From: JAUVKT01 sp036350795 | GTDB lineage: Bacteria > Bacteroidota > Bacteroidia > Bacteroidales > VadinHA17 | Assembly (NCBI GenBank): GCA_036350795.1 | Contig: JAZBNV010000090.1 | Location: 1 to 26,573, forward strand | Direction: 5' to 3' | Length of the DNA stretch: 26,573 bases | Part shown: positions 8,221-15,681 of the stretch, in pieces | Layout: every line of letters begins with the position of its first letter | Numbering within the stretch: position 1 is the first letter of the stretch | Made by a program: the position numbers and the translations under genes | The notes under the pieces: model-generated | What the model saw: the letters and a program-made list of their open reading frames with translations, nothing else | Told to the model about the DNA's origin: nothing | The model's database searches: none

Positions 8221-8910
8221 ATGATCAGAGCAATTGCAGTTGACGACGAACCCAGGGCGCTTGAGGTGATAGAAATTTTATCACTGAAAGTGCCTGGTGT
8301 TAGTCTGCTTGACACTTTTACTGATCCTGGCGAGGCACTGGAATATCTTAAAACCGTTTATATAGACCTTATCTTCCTTGATATTAATATGCCGGATATA
8401 TCAGGAATCCAGTTTATTCAAAAACTTACATATAAGCCTCATATAATACTTACTACTGCCTATTCTGAATATGCACTTGAAAGTTATGAATACCAGGTAA
8501 CAGATTACCTTCTTAAACCCATTGAGCTTGATCGCTTCAGAAAAGCTATCAGCAGGGTGGAAGACTCCCTCCGACTGCAGAATGGTAATTCTGATAGTGA
8601 AGAGCTTTCCCTCTTTGTTAAGGATGGTTACAGGCACAAGAAAATTGCACTTGATAAACTCGAATATATTAAGGGAGAAGGAAACTACCTCCAATTTGTC
8701 TGTAAAGAATCAAAAGCAATGAGCAGGATGACCTTTTCCGATATTATCGAACGTTTACCCGGGAAAAAATTCCTGAGAATACACAACAGCTATATAGTTA
8801 ATATGGATAAGGTGGATGCTATAGCCGACAACCATGTTCAGATCGGGTCTGCAAGGATTCCTATCGGATCAAAATATCTGCATATCCTGAGAAAGCGCAT
8901 TGATAACTAA
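8221..8910 (+). CDS. LytTR-family response regulator
   Basis: A 229-aa protein with a receiver domain (about 1-120) and a LytTR DNA-binding domain (about 130-229). Receiver landmarks are the acidic pair D8-D9-E10, phospho-acceptor D54 in F-L-D-I-N-M-P, T78 and K99 in the L-L-K-P motif. The DNA-binding half has the LytTR pattern: I-K-G-E-G-N-Y, then a conserved F-L-R-I-H-N-S-Y-I-V-N segment, then a C-terminal S-A-R-I-P-I-G strand. It is the partner of the kinase directly upstream. LytTR proteins bind paired 9-12-bp direct repeats, but no target could be assigned in this window. Confidence 0.95.
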   Translation: MIRAIAVDDEPRALEVIEILSLKVPGVSLLDTFTDPGEALEYLKTVYIDLIFLDINMPDISGIQFIQKLTYKPHIILTTAYSEYALESYEYQVTDYLLKPIELDRFRKAISRVEDSLRLQNGNSDSEELSLFVKDGYRHKKIALDKLEYIKGEGNYLQFVCKESKAMSRMTFSDIIERLPGKKFLRIHNSYIVNMDKVDAIADNHVQIGSARIPIGSKYLHILRKRIDN

Positions 8911-8929
8911 TACCTTCTGATCTATCACT

Positions 8930-10342
8930 TTATAGTTTAATATTAAGTTTTGTCATTTCCAGGTTTCGCACCCTTGAATTAGTAAAATACATTCCACTTA
9001 CCTTTCCACTCTTATCATACAATATTTCTATTTTACTGACTGGTCCACCCTGCGTTTCAAATATATTTCTATCCTTTGCTATTAGTTCAAACTCTCCATG
9101 CCTGTTGTGAAAGCCATATAATTTGCCATCTTTTAAATAAAAGCGATAAATTGTTTCAAGCTCGGCAGACCAGTAATCACCGGCAATATTATTGAGCATA
9201 CTTTCACTTACTTTGAATTCCTTTATTTCTCCTGTTCTTTCTGCAGCAGGTCTTCCGGGAATTACTTTATCAAGTAGTATTGATGCTATCCTGTCGGCCT
9301 TTCCACCGCTGTTTGATGAAGAAAAGTTTGTCAGGACAACATATTCAATTTCTTTATCCGGAAAAGTGGCTGCATAAGCCCTGTATCCGCCTATTGAACC
9401 GCTGTGTGAGATTCTTTTTTCACCAAGGTATTCTTCGACATTTACCCCGAAGGCATACTTGTTGTGAGAACCGTCATTAAAGGGATCTGTTGTAAGCATC
9501 ATTCCGAATGCATCCTGCCAGCCGGAGGGTGCATCGTAGTAGTAACGATACCACTTAAGAATATCTTTTATGCTGGAATGTATATTTCCTGAGCCAGTGT
9601 ATCCCCAGTATTCCACTTCCCTCATAAATCCCTCCGCAGTCTCATTGTATGATGTTGCATTATTTTTTACAACCCTGTTGTACCTGTCTTCAACATAGGT
9701 GTCATACATTCCAAGAGGTATGAAGACTTCTCTTTTCATCCAGTCGGCAAAATTATCGCCGGTAAGTCTCTCTACAATTATTGCCATAAGGATATAACCA
9801 GTATTGCAATACATATATTCAGATCCGGGCTCGAAATTAAGATCCTTCTGTTTTGTCATAAACCTGAGAAGGTCATCATTATTCCTGGCATCATCACCTC
9901 TCCATCCGGCAAGGCTCAGCATTAAATGGAGGCTCCTCAGTCCGCTGGTGTGATGAAGCATGTGCCGGCAGGTAATTTTATACCCGAAGTCAGGCAGTTC
10001 GGGAAGGTAATCACGTATATCGTTGTCTATTGACAATTTCCCTTCCAGGTGTAGCTTCACAATAGCCAGTGCTGTGAATTGCTTTGATATTGAAGCTATA
10101 TTAAAACGGGTACCCGGTGCATTGGGTACAAGGTACTCCAGGCTTGCAAGACCAAAGGCCTTGGAATATACAAGTTTACCCTCCTTCATTATTCCAACAG
10201 CTCCACCCGGATGGTTCGGTTTATTCCAGTCAAGAAATAAACTGTCAATAGCCTTAACTTTTTCAATATCTATTTGCGCTGTTATCCCTGTGTTAAATAA
10301 CAGAAGGCATACTAAAAAGAACATATTTTTCTTCATGGTCAT
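8930..10342 (-). CDS. Secreted serine hydrolase, beta-lactamase (PF00144-type) fold with C-terminal lipocalin-like domain
   Basis: A 470-aa protein with a signal peptide (1-22, cleavage after T-A-Q likely at 21-23). The catalytic set of the class C beta-lactamase/esterase fold is complete: S84-I-S-K87, Y178-C-N180 and H313-S-G315, with H-H-T-S-G at 130-134. Residues about 380-470 form a separate beta-rich domain like those appended to many such hydrolases. Likely a periplasmic D-peptidase, esterase or amidase. A second ATG two codons in (10336) is equally possible. It starts 24 bp after the S10 carboxypeptidase stop on the same strand, so the two are probably cotranscribed and may act on the same peptide substrates. 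Confidence 0.88.
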   Translation of the reverse strand: MTMKKNMFFLVCLLLFNTGITAQIDIEKVKAIDSLFLDWNKPNHPGGAVGIMKEGKLVYSKAFGLASLEYLVPNAPGTRFNIASISKQFTALAIVKLHLEGKLSIDNDIRDYLPELPDFGYKITCRHMLHHTSGLRSLHLMLSLAGWRGDDARNNDDLLRFMTKQKDLNFEPGSEYMYCNTGYILMAIIVERLTGDNFADWMKREVFIPLGMYDTYVEDRYNRVVKNNATSYNETAEGFMREVEYWGYTGSGNIHSSIKDILKWYRYYYDAPSGWQDAFGMMLTTDPFNDGSHNKYAFGVNVEEYLGEKRISHSGSIGGYRAYAATFPDKEIEYVVLTNFSSSNSGGKADRIASILLDKVIPGRPAAERTGEIKEFKVSESMLNNIAGDYWSAELETIYRFYLKDGKLYGFHNRHGEFELIAKDRNIFETQGGPVSKIEILYDKSGKVSGMYFTNSRVRNLEMTKLNIKL

Positions 10343-10366
10343 AAATTGCTTCCAGGTTTTGTTTAT

Positions 10367-11860
10367 CTACTCGTATTTAGCTGGTATTCCGATATTTATA
10401 CTCTTAAGTATAAAGCTGCGAAGGTCATCATTTGCTTTTTGGAGGTCCTCTGTGCGCAGGTACATCATATGCCCGCTGCGGTAAGCTTCAAATCTGAACC
10501 TGTCCTTCATCTTACCAGAGGGATCAATCTGCCACATTGTATACTTTGAGTTGAAATAGGTACAGGCACCATCATAATAACCAGCCTGGAACATTACCTT
10601 CAGAAAAGGATTTGACGCCATAGCCAGCCGGAGGTTCTCCCTGACGCTATTATCAGACCTGTCCCATGGCCTGACATCTCCAGAGAGCATATATTTAAGG
10701 TCAGTCTTAAACCCCAGGATTTCTCTTGTGTAATAGTTAATCGCAGGTGCAAAAGCATGGTTCCAGGTTGCCATTTCAATACTGAAATCGGGTTGCATGC
10801 CCTCATTATATTTGTCGAGACCCTTGTACCTTGAGTCGAGTCTCCCAATAGTTAATCCCTCTCTGTCCCGAAGCAGGTTCTTCCAGAAATAACCTGTAGT
10901 AAGATCGAGGTTCAGGTTAAGGATTTCCTGCTTTGTTATCCCGGTATAGCCGGCCATCTTCTCAGCAACACTTTCCTTTTCTTCATCAGTAATAAAACCG
11001 CCTTTCGATAGTGCCGGTATTAAATTATTCAAAGTGTATTCTTCAACTTCAGGTAATATTTCAGTTAAATCTTTCTGCTGAAGGGCAGCCGGAAGCATTT
11101 TATGATACCATGCAGTGGCTGCAAAGTAGGGGAGATTAATACCTGATGAGATTGGAAGATCCGATTCAAATACCAGGTAGTCGGCAGGCGATACCATTAT
11201 TACACCATTAAGGTACATCCATTGCCTGTTCTGCAGCTCGTATGCCAGCCCTGAGACCCTTGTGCCGCCATAACTTTCACCGATAATATACTTGGGAGAA
11301 AGCCACCTGTTGTTCTTAGATACAAAACTGCTTATCCACTCGGCCAGGTATTTAATATCTGCATTTATGCCGAAGAAAAGTTCGCGGTCGGGAAGTTTAC
11401 CATCTTCGTCAGGAATCATCCTGGAGTACCCTGTATTTACCGGATTTACAAACACAATATCGGCTATATCAAGGATAGAGTAGGGGTTTTGTTTTATCCC
11501 GTAGGGCTGAATCGGGTAACCTTCCTCGTCAATGCTTACAATCATTGGGCCGGTATAAGCCATATGCATCCACAATGATCCTGCGCCCGGTCCTCCGTTA
11601 AAGGATATAATAAGGGGCCTGGTATCCCTGTTTCCTTCAATATCACGTGTATAGTAAGTATAGTACAAAGCAGCAACTGCTTTGTCTTCAATATATACCG
11701 GCATTGTACCGGTAGTGGCGGTATATTGTATCTTTTTACCATTAATGGTAGTCTGGTGCCTCGTGATTATGCTGGTATCAGCAGGTAGTACCCTGTTCTG
11801 GGCAGAAGCGGTACATATCAACATTAAAAGCAGGCCGGCAAAAACTTGAAATTTCTTCAT
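10367..11860 (-). CDS. Secreted S10-family serine carboxypeptidase
   Basis: A 497-aa protein with a signal peptide (1-20, A-S-A cleavage). S10 landmarks: F-N-G-G-P-G-A-G-S (87-95, oxyanion region), G-E-S196-Y-G-G nucleophile elbow, D430 in Q-A-G-Y-Y-D-G, and H464 in R-S-G-H-M-M-Y, giving a complete Ser-Asp-His triad. The enzyme should remove C-terminal amino acids from peptides in the periplasm at mildly acid pH, as known for the family. First gene of a probable two-gene operon with the downstream serine hydrolase; an exact TAnnTTTG box lies 24 bp upstream. Confidence 0.92.
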   Translation of the reverse strand: MKKFQVFAGLLLMLICTASAQNRVLPADTSIITRHQTTINGKKIQYTATTGTMPVYIEDKAVAALYYTYYTRDIEGNRDTRPLIISFNGGPGAGSLWMHMAYTGPMIVSIDEEGYPIQPYGIKQNPYSILDIADIVFVNPVNTGYSRMIPDEDGKLPDRELFFGINADIKYLAEWISSFVSKNNRWLSPKYIIGESYGGTRVSGLAYELQNRQWMYLNGVIMVSPADYLVFESDLPISSGINLPYFAATAWYHKMLPAALQQKDLTEILPEVEEYTLNNLIPALSKGGFITDEEKESVAEKMAGYTGITKQEILNLNLDLTTGYFWKNLLRDREGLTIGRLDSRYKGLDKYNEGMQPDFSIEMATWNHAFAPAINYYTREILGFKTDLKYMLSGDVRPWDRSDNSVRENLRLAMASNPFLKVMFQAGYYDGACTYFNSKYTMWQIDPSGKMKDRFRFEAYRSGHMMYLRTEDLQKANDDLRSFILKSINIGIPAKYE

Positions 11861-11883
11861 AGCAATAGATTATTGTTATATAC

Positions 11884-11891
11884 CAAATATA
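11884..11891 (-). promoter_or_regulatory. Bacteroidota -7 box for the S10 carboxypeptidase operon
   Basis: The minus strand reads TATATTTG, an exact TAnnTTTG match, 23 bases upstream of the carboxypeptidase ATG. No convincing TTG -33 element was seen. Confidence 0.5.
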
Positions 11892-11941
11892 TTGAAAACG
11901 CTTGATTATGAATGCACATTTTGGGTATTATTGAAAATTTG

Positions 11942-12020
11942 ACGCAGAAGGTGTAACCCTTTGATATTTCGTCCGTCTTAAGATTGGAAAGCAGCTAACT
12001 GCTTCGCCTTTGATAACACC
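11942..12020. promoter_or_regulatory. Control region upstream of the FtsX-type permease
   Basis: This stretch holds a perfect 6-bp inverted repeat with a 4-base loop (AAGCAG CTAA CTGCTT, 11989-12004) and two direct copies of CCTTTGATA (11958-11966 and 12007-12015), 49 bp apart. GGTGT and ACACC sit at the outer ends. These could be regulator sites for the downstream permease gene; no known consensus is matched. Confidence 0.3.
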
Positions 12021-12061
12021 TCACCTGGCCTGATGTTTTACTATAAACTATCAAGTTAACC

Positions 12062-14425
12062 ATGTTTACTACCTACCTCAGAACCGCTTATCGCTCAATT
12101 ATCAAGCGAAAACTTTATTCTTCTATTAATATCCTTGGACTTGCAGTCGGCCTGGCAGCCTTCCTGCTTATAGCAATTTATGTAAGGCATGAACTAAGTT
12201 ACGACAGGTACTACCGCGACTATGAAAATATTTACAGGGTGGTGAGGGATGAGTACACCTGTTCTCCACCCGCAATGGCGCAGCACCTTAAGGATAATAT
12301 TGCCCAGGTTGAAAGCTCTTCACATATAATAAGGAGATATAATCTCCTGCTTTCCTGCGGAGGTAACTATTATACTGAAGATGAATACTACTATGCTGAT
12401 AACGAGTTTATTAATATGTTCGAATTTGATCTGTTACAGGGCGATCGTAGTTCGGTTCTGAAAAGTATGGATGATGTTCTTATATCTTCGACACTGGCAA
12501 ATAAATATTTTGGAAGGGATGACCCTTTGGGGAAACTGATTACCGTATCGAGGCAATATGATTACAGGGTGGCCGGAGTATTTAAAGATATACCTGGTAA
12601 TACACATTTTAAAACAGATATAATATTCCCGGTGTCGGGGTATTTCAAGCTTACCGGCGACAGGGTCGATAGCTGGCGCAGTAACTATACCTATACATAT
12701 CTGAAAGTTGCCAGCGGAACCGAAACAGCTACACTCGACAAACGTATGGTTGAGATTGAGAAGGAACTTACGGGCTGGACTCCAGAATCAGGAGAGCCCT
12801 ATAAGCAGTATTTTAAATTCCAGCCAGTAAGTGAAATACACCTGCATTCCCACAGGCAGCAGGAATTAATGGTGAACGGCAATATCAGAAACGTATATAT
12901 TTTTAGTACTATAGCTTTCCTGATACTGCTTATTGCCTGTATTAACTACGTAAATATTACAACTGCAATAGCTTCTGACAGGACCAGGGAGATTGGGATC
13001 AGGAAAGTAATGGGAATAAAAAGACTGCAGCTGGTAAAGCAGTTTCTTACCGAGTCATTTATAATAGCTTTTGTATCAATAATAATCGCAATCGTCCTGG
13101 CATCAGTATGCCTTTCCTTCTTTGGAAGCTTAATGGACAGGGACCTTGCCTTGCATTCAACTGATATTCCACTTGCAATATTATTCTCGGCTATATTGCT
13201 TGTAATTACAGGACTTGGTACGGGTCTTATACCTTCAAGGTCCCTCTCAGGACTGAGTGCGCTCAGTGTAATGAAGTCAGCTTCGTTTAAAGGAAGAAAT
13301 AATCCAGGCACAAGGGATATACTGGTTTTAGCACAATTTGTAGTAGCTATTGTACTTATTATTCTTACTCTTAATGTTAAGCGCCAGCTAAATTATATCT
13401 CCGATATTGACCCCGGATACAAGAAAGAGCAGATAATTGTATTAAGTGTTTTTGACAGATCTTTAAGTTCGAATATGCAGGTGGTTAAGGACGAGTTGAG
13501 GAAGATAGGCAATGTAAGCAATGTATCAACCTCATTCAATCTGCCCAACAATATTTCAAACTTTACCCGGCCCGACTGGTTTTGCGAGGATGTAAGAGAC
13601 TGTACGCCTATATCATACAACCCTGTAGATTATGATTTTATTGATCTCTACGATATTGAGATAAGCAGCGGAAGAAACTTCTCAAGAGATTATCCGGCCG
13701 ATGCCGAGGGGGCTTTCCTTCTTAATCAGAAAGCAGTAGAGCTTGCAGGATGGGATTCACCAATAGGGATGGAACTTACTCACTGGAACGGACAGAAAGG
13801 GACTGTAGTAGGTGTATTCAGGGATTTTAATTTCAGATCACTGCACTCAGAAATCGCACCGCTTTACCTTTTCCTGGATGAGACAGTTTCCTCTTTTATA
13901 TCAATAAGTTTAAAGGGCGATAATATGCAGGAAACCCTGAAGTCGATCGAAGCAGTTCTTCAGCAGCATTCACCGGGGGCTCCTTTCCAGTATAGTTTCT
14001 TTGATGAAGAGTTTAACAGGGCCTATGAAACTGAACAGAGGCTTGGTTCCCTGTTTGCTTTTTTTGCAGTTCTGGCTGTGCTCCTTGGCTGCCTTGGTCT
14101 TTTTGGAATGACATCATTCTCTCTGGTAAAAAGAACAAAGGAGATAGGGATACGAAAGGTATTTGGCGCAAATGCCGGACAGGCGCTTTCTATGCTGTCG
14201 TTATCTTTTGTTAAACCAGTATTATTTGCAAATATAATTGCCTGGCCTCTTGGATATTATGCTGTAAATCGCTGGCTTCAGACTTTTGCTTACAGGGCTC
14301 CCATAAGTGTCTGGATCTTCGTAGCCTCAGCATTGATAGTTACATTGATTACCTTAATAACCGTAACGGCAAAAAGCCTTGATATATCGAATAATCAGCC
14401 GGTAGACAGTCTGAGGTATGAATAA
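12062..14425 (+). CDS. MacB/FtsX-type ABC transporter permease
   Basis: A 787-aa membrane protein with the Bacteroidota double-FtsX layout. TM1 is at 22-42, a MacB-like periplasmic core at about 45-275, three helices at 279-299, 332-355 and 370-390, a fifth at 420-438, a second periplasmic domain at about 440-660, and three more helices at 662-684, 710-733 and 748-770. Each FtsX unit has the coupling motif, R-E-I-G-I-R-K-V-M-G (309-318) and K-E-I-G-I-R-K-V-F-G (693-702). Such permeases pair with a LolD/MacB-type ATPase to move substrates in the periplasm or across the outer membrane. No ATPase gene is adjacent, so it must use one encoded elsewhere. The substrate is unknown. Confidence 0.9.
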   Translation: MFTTYLRTAYRSIIKRKLYSSINILGLAVGLAAFLLIAIYVRHELSYDRYYRDYENIYRVVRDEYTCSPPAMAQHLKDNIAQVESSSHIIRRYNLLLSCGGNYYTEDEYYYADNEFINMFEFDLLQGDRSSVLKSMDDVLISSTLANKYFGRDDPLGKLITVSRQYDYRVAGVFKDIPGNTHFKTDIIFPVSGYFKLTGDRVDSWRSNYTYTYLKVASGTETATLDKRMVEIEKELTGWTPESGEPYKQYFKFQPVSEIHLHSHRQQELMVNGNIRNVYIFSTIAFLILLIACINYVNITTAIASDRTREIGIRKVMGIKRLQLVKQFLTESFIIAFVSIIIAIVLASVCLSFFGSLMDRDLALHSTDIPLAILFSAILLVITGLGTGLIPSRSLSGLSALSVMKSASFKGRNNPGTRDILVLAQFVVAIVLIILTLNVKRQLNYISDIDPGYKKEQIIVLSVFDRSLSSNMQVVKDELRKIGNVSNVSTSFNLPNNISNFTRPDWFCEDVRDCTPISYNPVDYDFIDLYDIEISSGRNFSRDYPADAEGAFLLNQKAVELAGWDSPIGMELTHWNGQKGTVVGVFRDFNFRSLHSEIAPLYLFLDETVSSFISISLKGDNMQETLKSIEAVLQQHSPGAPFQYSFFDEEFNRAYETEQRLGSLFAFFAVLAVLLGCLGLFGMTSFSLVKRTKEIGIRKVFGANAGQALSMLSLSFVKPVLFANIIAWPLGYYAVNRWLQTFAYRAPISVWIFVASALIVTLITLITVTAKSLDISNNQPVDSLRYE

Positions 14426-14469
14426 GTATATCTGTATGGCCTAATGTAAGAATGGTATTAACCGAAAAA

Positions 14470-15273
14470 TCAGGTCTTTCTGTATAACTTTATCATAATT
14501 AAAGACAGAACTCCAAAATTAAAAATTACGATTGAGCTTATTAACAGGACCTCGGAAGCGGGCCAATGCATAAGCTTAAAGAAATCGGCGAAGAGAAAAA
14601 GCGAAGATGCCAGGTATCCTGAGATATATAACAGCCTGTGCAGTTTTGTACCGAGTAATGTTCTGTTCTTCGACGACCTGTAAAATCCGCTGAAGATTAG
14701 CGGAAGAAAAACAAAATTGATAATAGGAAGCCCGGCCAGAATGGTTATGCTGGCTCCCGCCAGGTGAAATACTTTCATTGCAACGCCGGCAAGCAGAATA
14801 ACTATCCCGGAAAATCCAAAAATATATAAGCCTTTACTGGTAATTACCCTTGCCAGTTTTGAACGATAGAGGTACATAAAAAATACAGGGGTGAAAATAA
14901 ATGTGAACAGTGTACATGCTGCCATTAACATTATCCCTGCTCCGGGCCAGTGCAGTGCCTTGAACATAAAGCTGAAGGTCATTATAATAAGACCAAGATA
15001 TAGTAAGATAAAGATTAATGGCTTCATTTTCCTTGCTCTTCTGCTGCTCAGTATTATTATTGATTTGCTGTAATCATTTTCCATACCTCCCGGGAAAACT
15101 ATATTAAAAGCCCTCTTCTCTGCTTCTTCGAAATTTTTTCCTGCAATAAGGTCGTCCTCGATAAGGCAGCAGATATGATCCGTAAGATCTTCCAGCAGCT
15201 GTCCTGACTTAATGTTGCTTTGGGCAAGCCTGTCAGAAATATCACTTATTTGTTTGTCGCTTAATTTATTCAT
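14470..15273 (-). CDS. HAAS-like membrane protein with triplicated helical hairpins
   Basis: A 267-aa protein from the ATG at 15273, 7 bp after the padR-like stop; an upstream TTG would overlap that gene and was rejected. Residues 1-70 are a soluble helical domain (L-L-E-D-L-T-D-H-I, then D-D-L-x-A-G) like the HAAS domains found in membrane proteins encoded next to PadR regulators. Six membrane helices follow (84-102, 111-135, 149-166, 171-197, 211-228, 240-262). Each pair carries a related loop: F-K-A-L-H-W-P-G-A (104-112), M-K-V-F-H-L-A-G-A (166-174) and F-K-L-M-H-W-P-A-S (232-240), each followed by a Phe-rich second helix ending near Y-R. A three-fold internal repeat is therefore visible. 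Function unknown; a sensor or partner of the PadR protein is inferred from position. Confidence 0.75.
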   Translation of the reverse strand: MNKLSDKQISDISDRLAQSNIKSGQLLEDLTDHICCLIEDDLIAGKNFEEAEKRAFNIVFPGGMENDYSKSIIILSSRRARKMKPLIFILLYLGLIIMTFSFMFKALHWPGAGIMLMAACTLFTFIFTPVFFMYLYRSKLARVITSKGLYIFGFSGIVILLAGVAMKVFHLAGASITILAGLPIINFVFLPLIFSGFYRSSKNRTLLGTKLHRLLYISGYLASSLFLFADFFKLMHWPASEVLLISSIVIFNFGVLSLIMIKLYRKT

Positions 15274-15280
15274 GGCATTA

Positions 15281-15601
15281 TTATGTAAGGATGTTATCAA
15301 TAGTACTTAAGAAATCCCTGGTTTCGGCTATTCTCTTTTCCATATGGATGGTTCCATTTTTTGTCAGAGTATAATACCTTCTTACCCTTTTACCGATATT
15401 TACAGTCTCAATGTCGACAAGACCATTTTCATTAAGCTTATGGAGGGCGGGATAGAGCGAACCTTCTCTTAATTGAATCTTATTCTGAGTAAGTTCAAGA
15501 ACTTTCTTACTGATCTGGTACCCGTACATCTTCTTATTGTCTGCAAGCAGCTTAAGTATGATAACAGGTATTGTGCCTTTAATTAATTCTTTTGGATACA
15601 T
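15281..15601 (-). CDS. PadR-family transcriptional regulator
   Basis: A 106-aa protein. The ATG at 15601 was chosen because the in-frame ATG at 15631 lies at the -7 box. The sequence has the PadR winged helix: K-G-T-I-P-V-I-I-L-K-L-L at the start, M-Y-G-Y-Q-I (25-30), L-R-E-G-S-L-Y-P-A-L-H-K-L (44-56, recognition helix region), and the wing R-R-Y-Y-T-L-T-K-N-G (74-83). Members bind as dimers to palindromes near their own promoters and often control a cotranscribed HAAS/membrane gene, as here. A perfect inverted repeat overlaps its own promoter, suggesting autoregulation. Confidence 0.9.
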   Translation of the reverse strand: MYPKELIKGTIPVIILKLLADNKKMYGYQISKKVLELTQNKIQLREGSLYPALHKLNENGLVDIETVNIGKRVRRYYTLTKNGTIHMEKRIAETRDFLSTIDNILT

Positions 15602-15620
15602 AGATTTATAATATATAGAA

Positions 15621-15628
15621 CAAAGATA
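15621..15628 (-). promoter_or_regulatory. -7 box of the padR-like gene
   Basis: The minus strand reads TATCTTTG, an exact TAnnTTTG match, 19 bases before the chosen ATG. A ten-base A tract (minus strand, 15661-15652) sits about 25 bp further upstream and may act like an UP element. Confidence 0.55.
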
Positions 15629-15646
15629 CATAGAAATACGATGTAT
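15626..15646. promoter_or_regulatory. Candidate PadR operator (perfect inverted repeat)
   Basis: ATACAT and ATGTAT are perfect inverted copies separated by 9 bp, and they overlap the upstream end of the -7 box of the padR-like gene. A third ATACAT at 15596-15601 covers the start codon. PadR operators usually contain ATGT and ACAT half-sites, though in the opposite order from here. Placement would block RNA polymerase. Confidence 0.45.
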
Positions 15647-15681
15647 GCAAATTTTTTTTTTATATTTTAATGGGGGACAGT

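Noticed and set aside
8911..8929. Shared terminator between the convergent regulator and hydrolase genes
   Set aside because: Only 19 bp lie between them and no hairpin was found.
10023..10484. Plus-strand frame spanning the two minus-strand hydrolase genes
   Set aside because: It is antisense to well-supported genes with complete catalytic motifs and has no recognisable domain.
12946..13311. Minus-strand frame inside the FtsX-type permease
   Set aside because: It is antisense to a coupling motif and membrane helices of a clear gene.
15652..15681. T-rich stretch as terminator of the GH9 gene
   Set aside because: On the minus strand it is an A tract with no preceding hairpin; it more likely belongs to the padR-like promoter.
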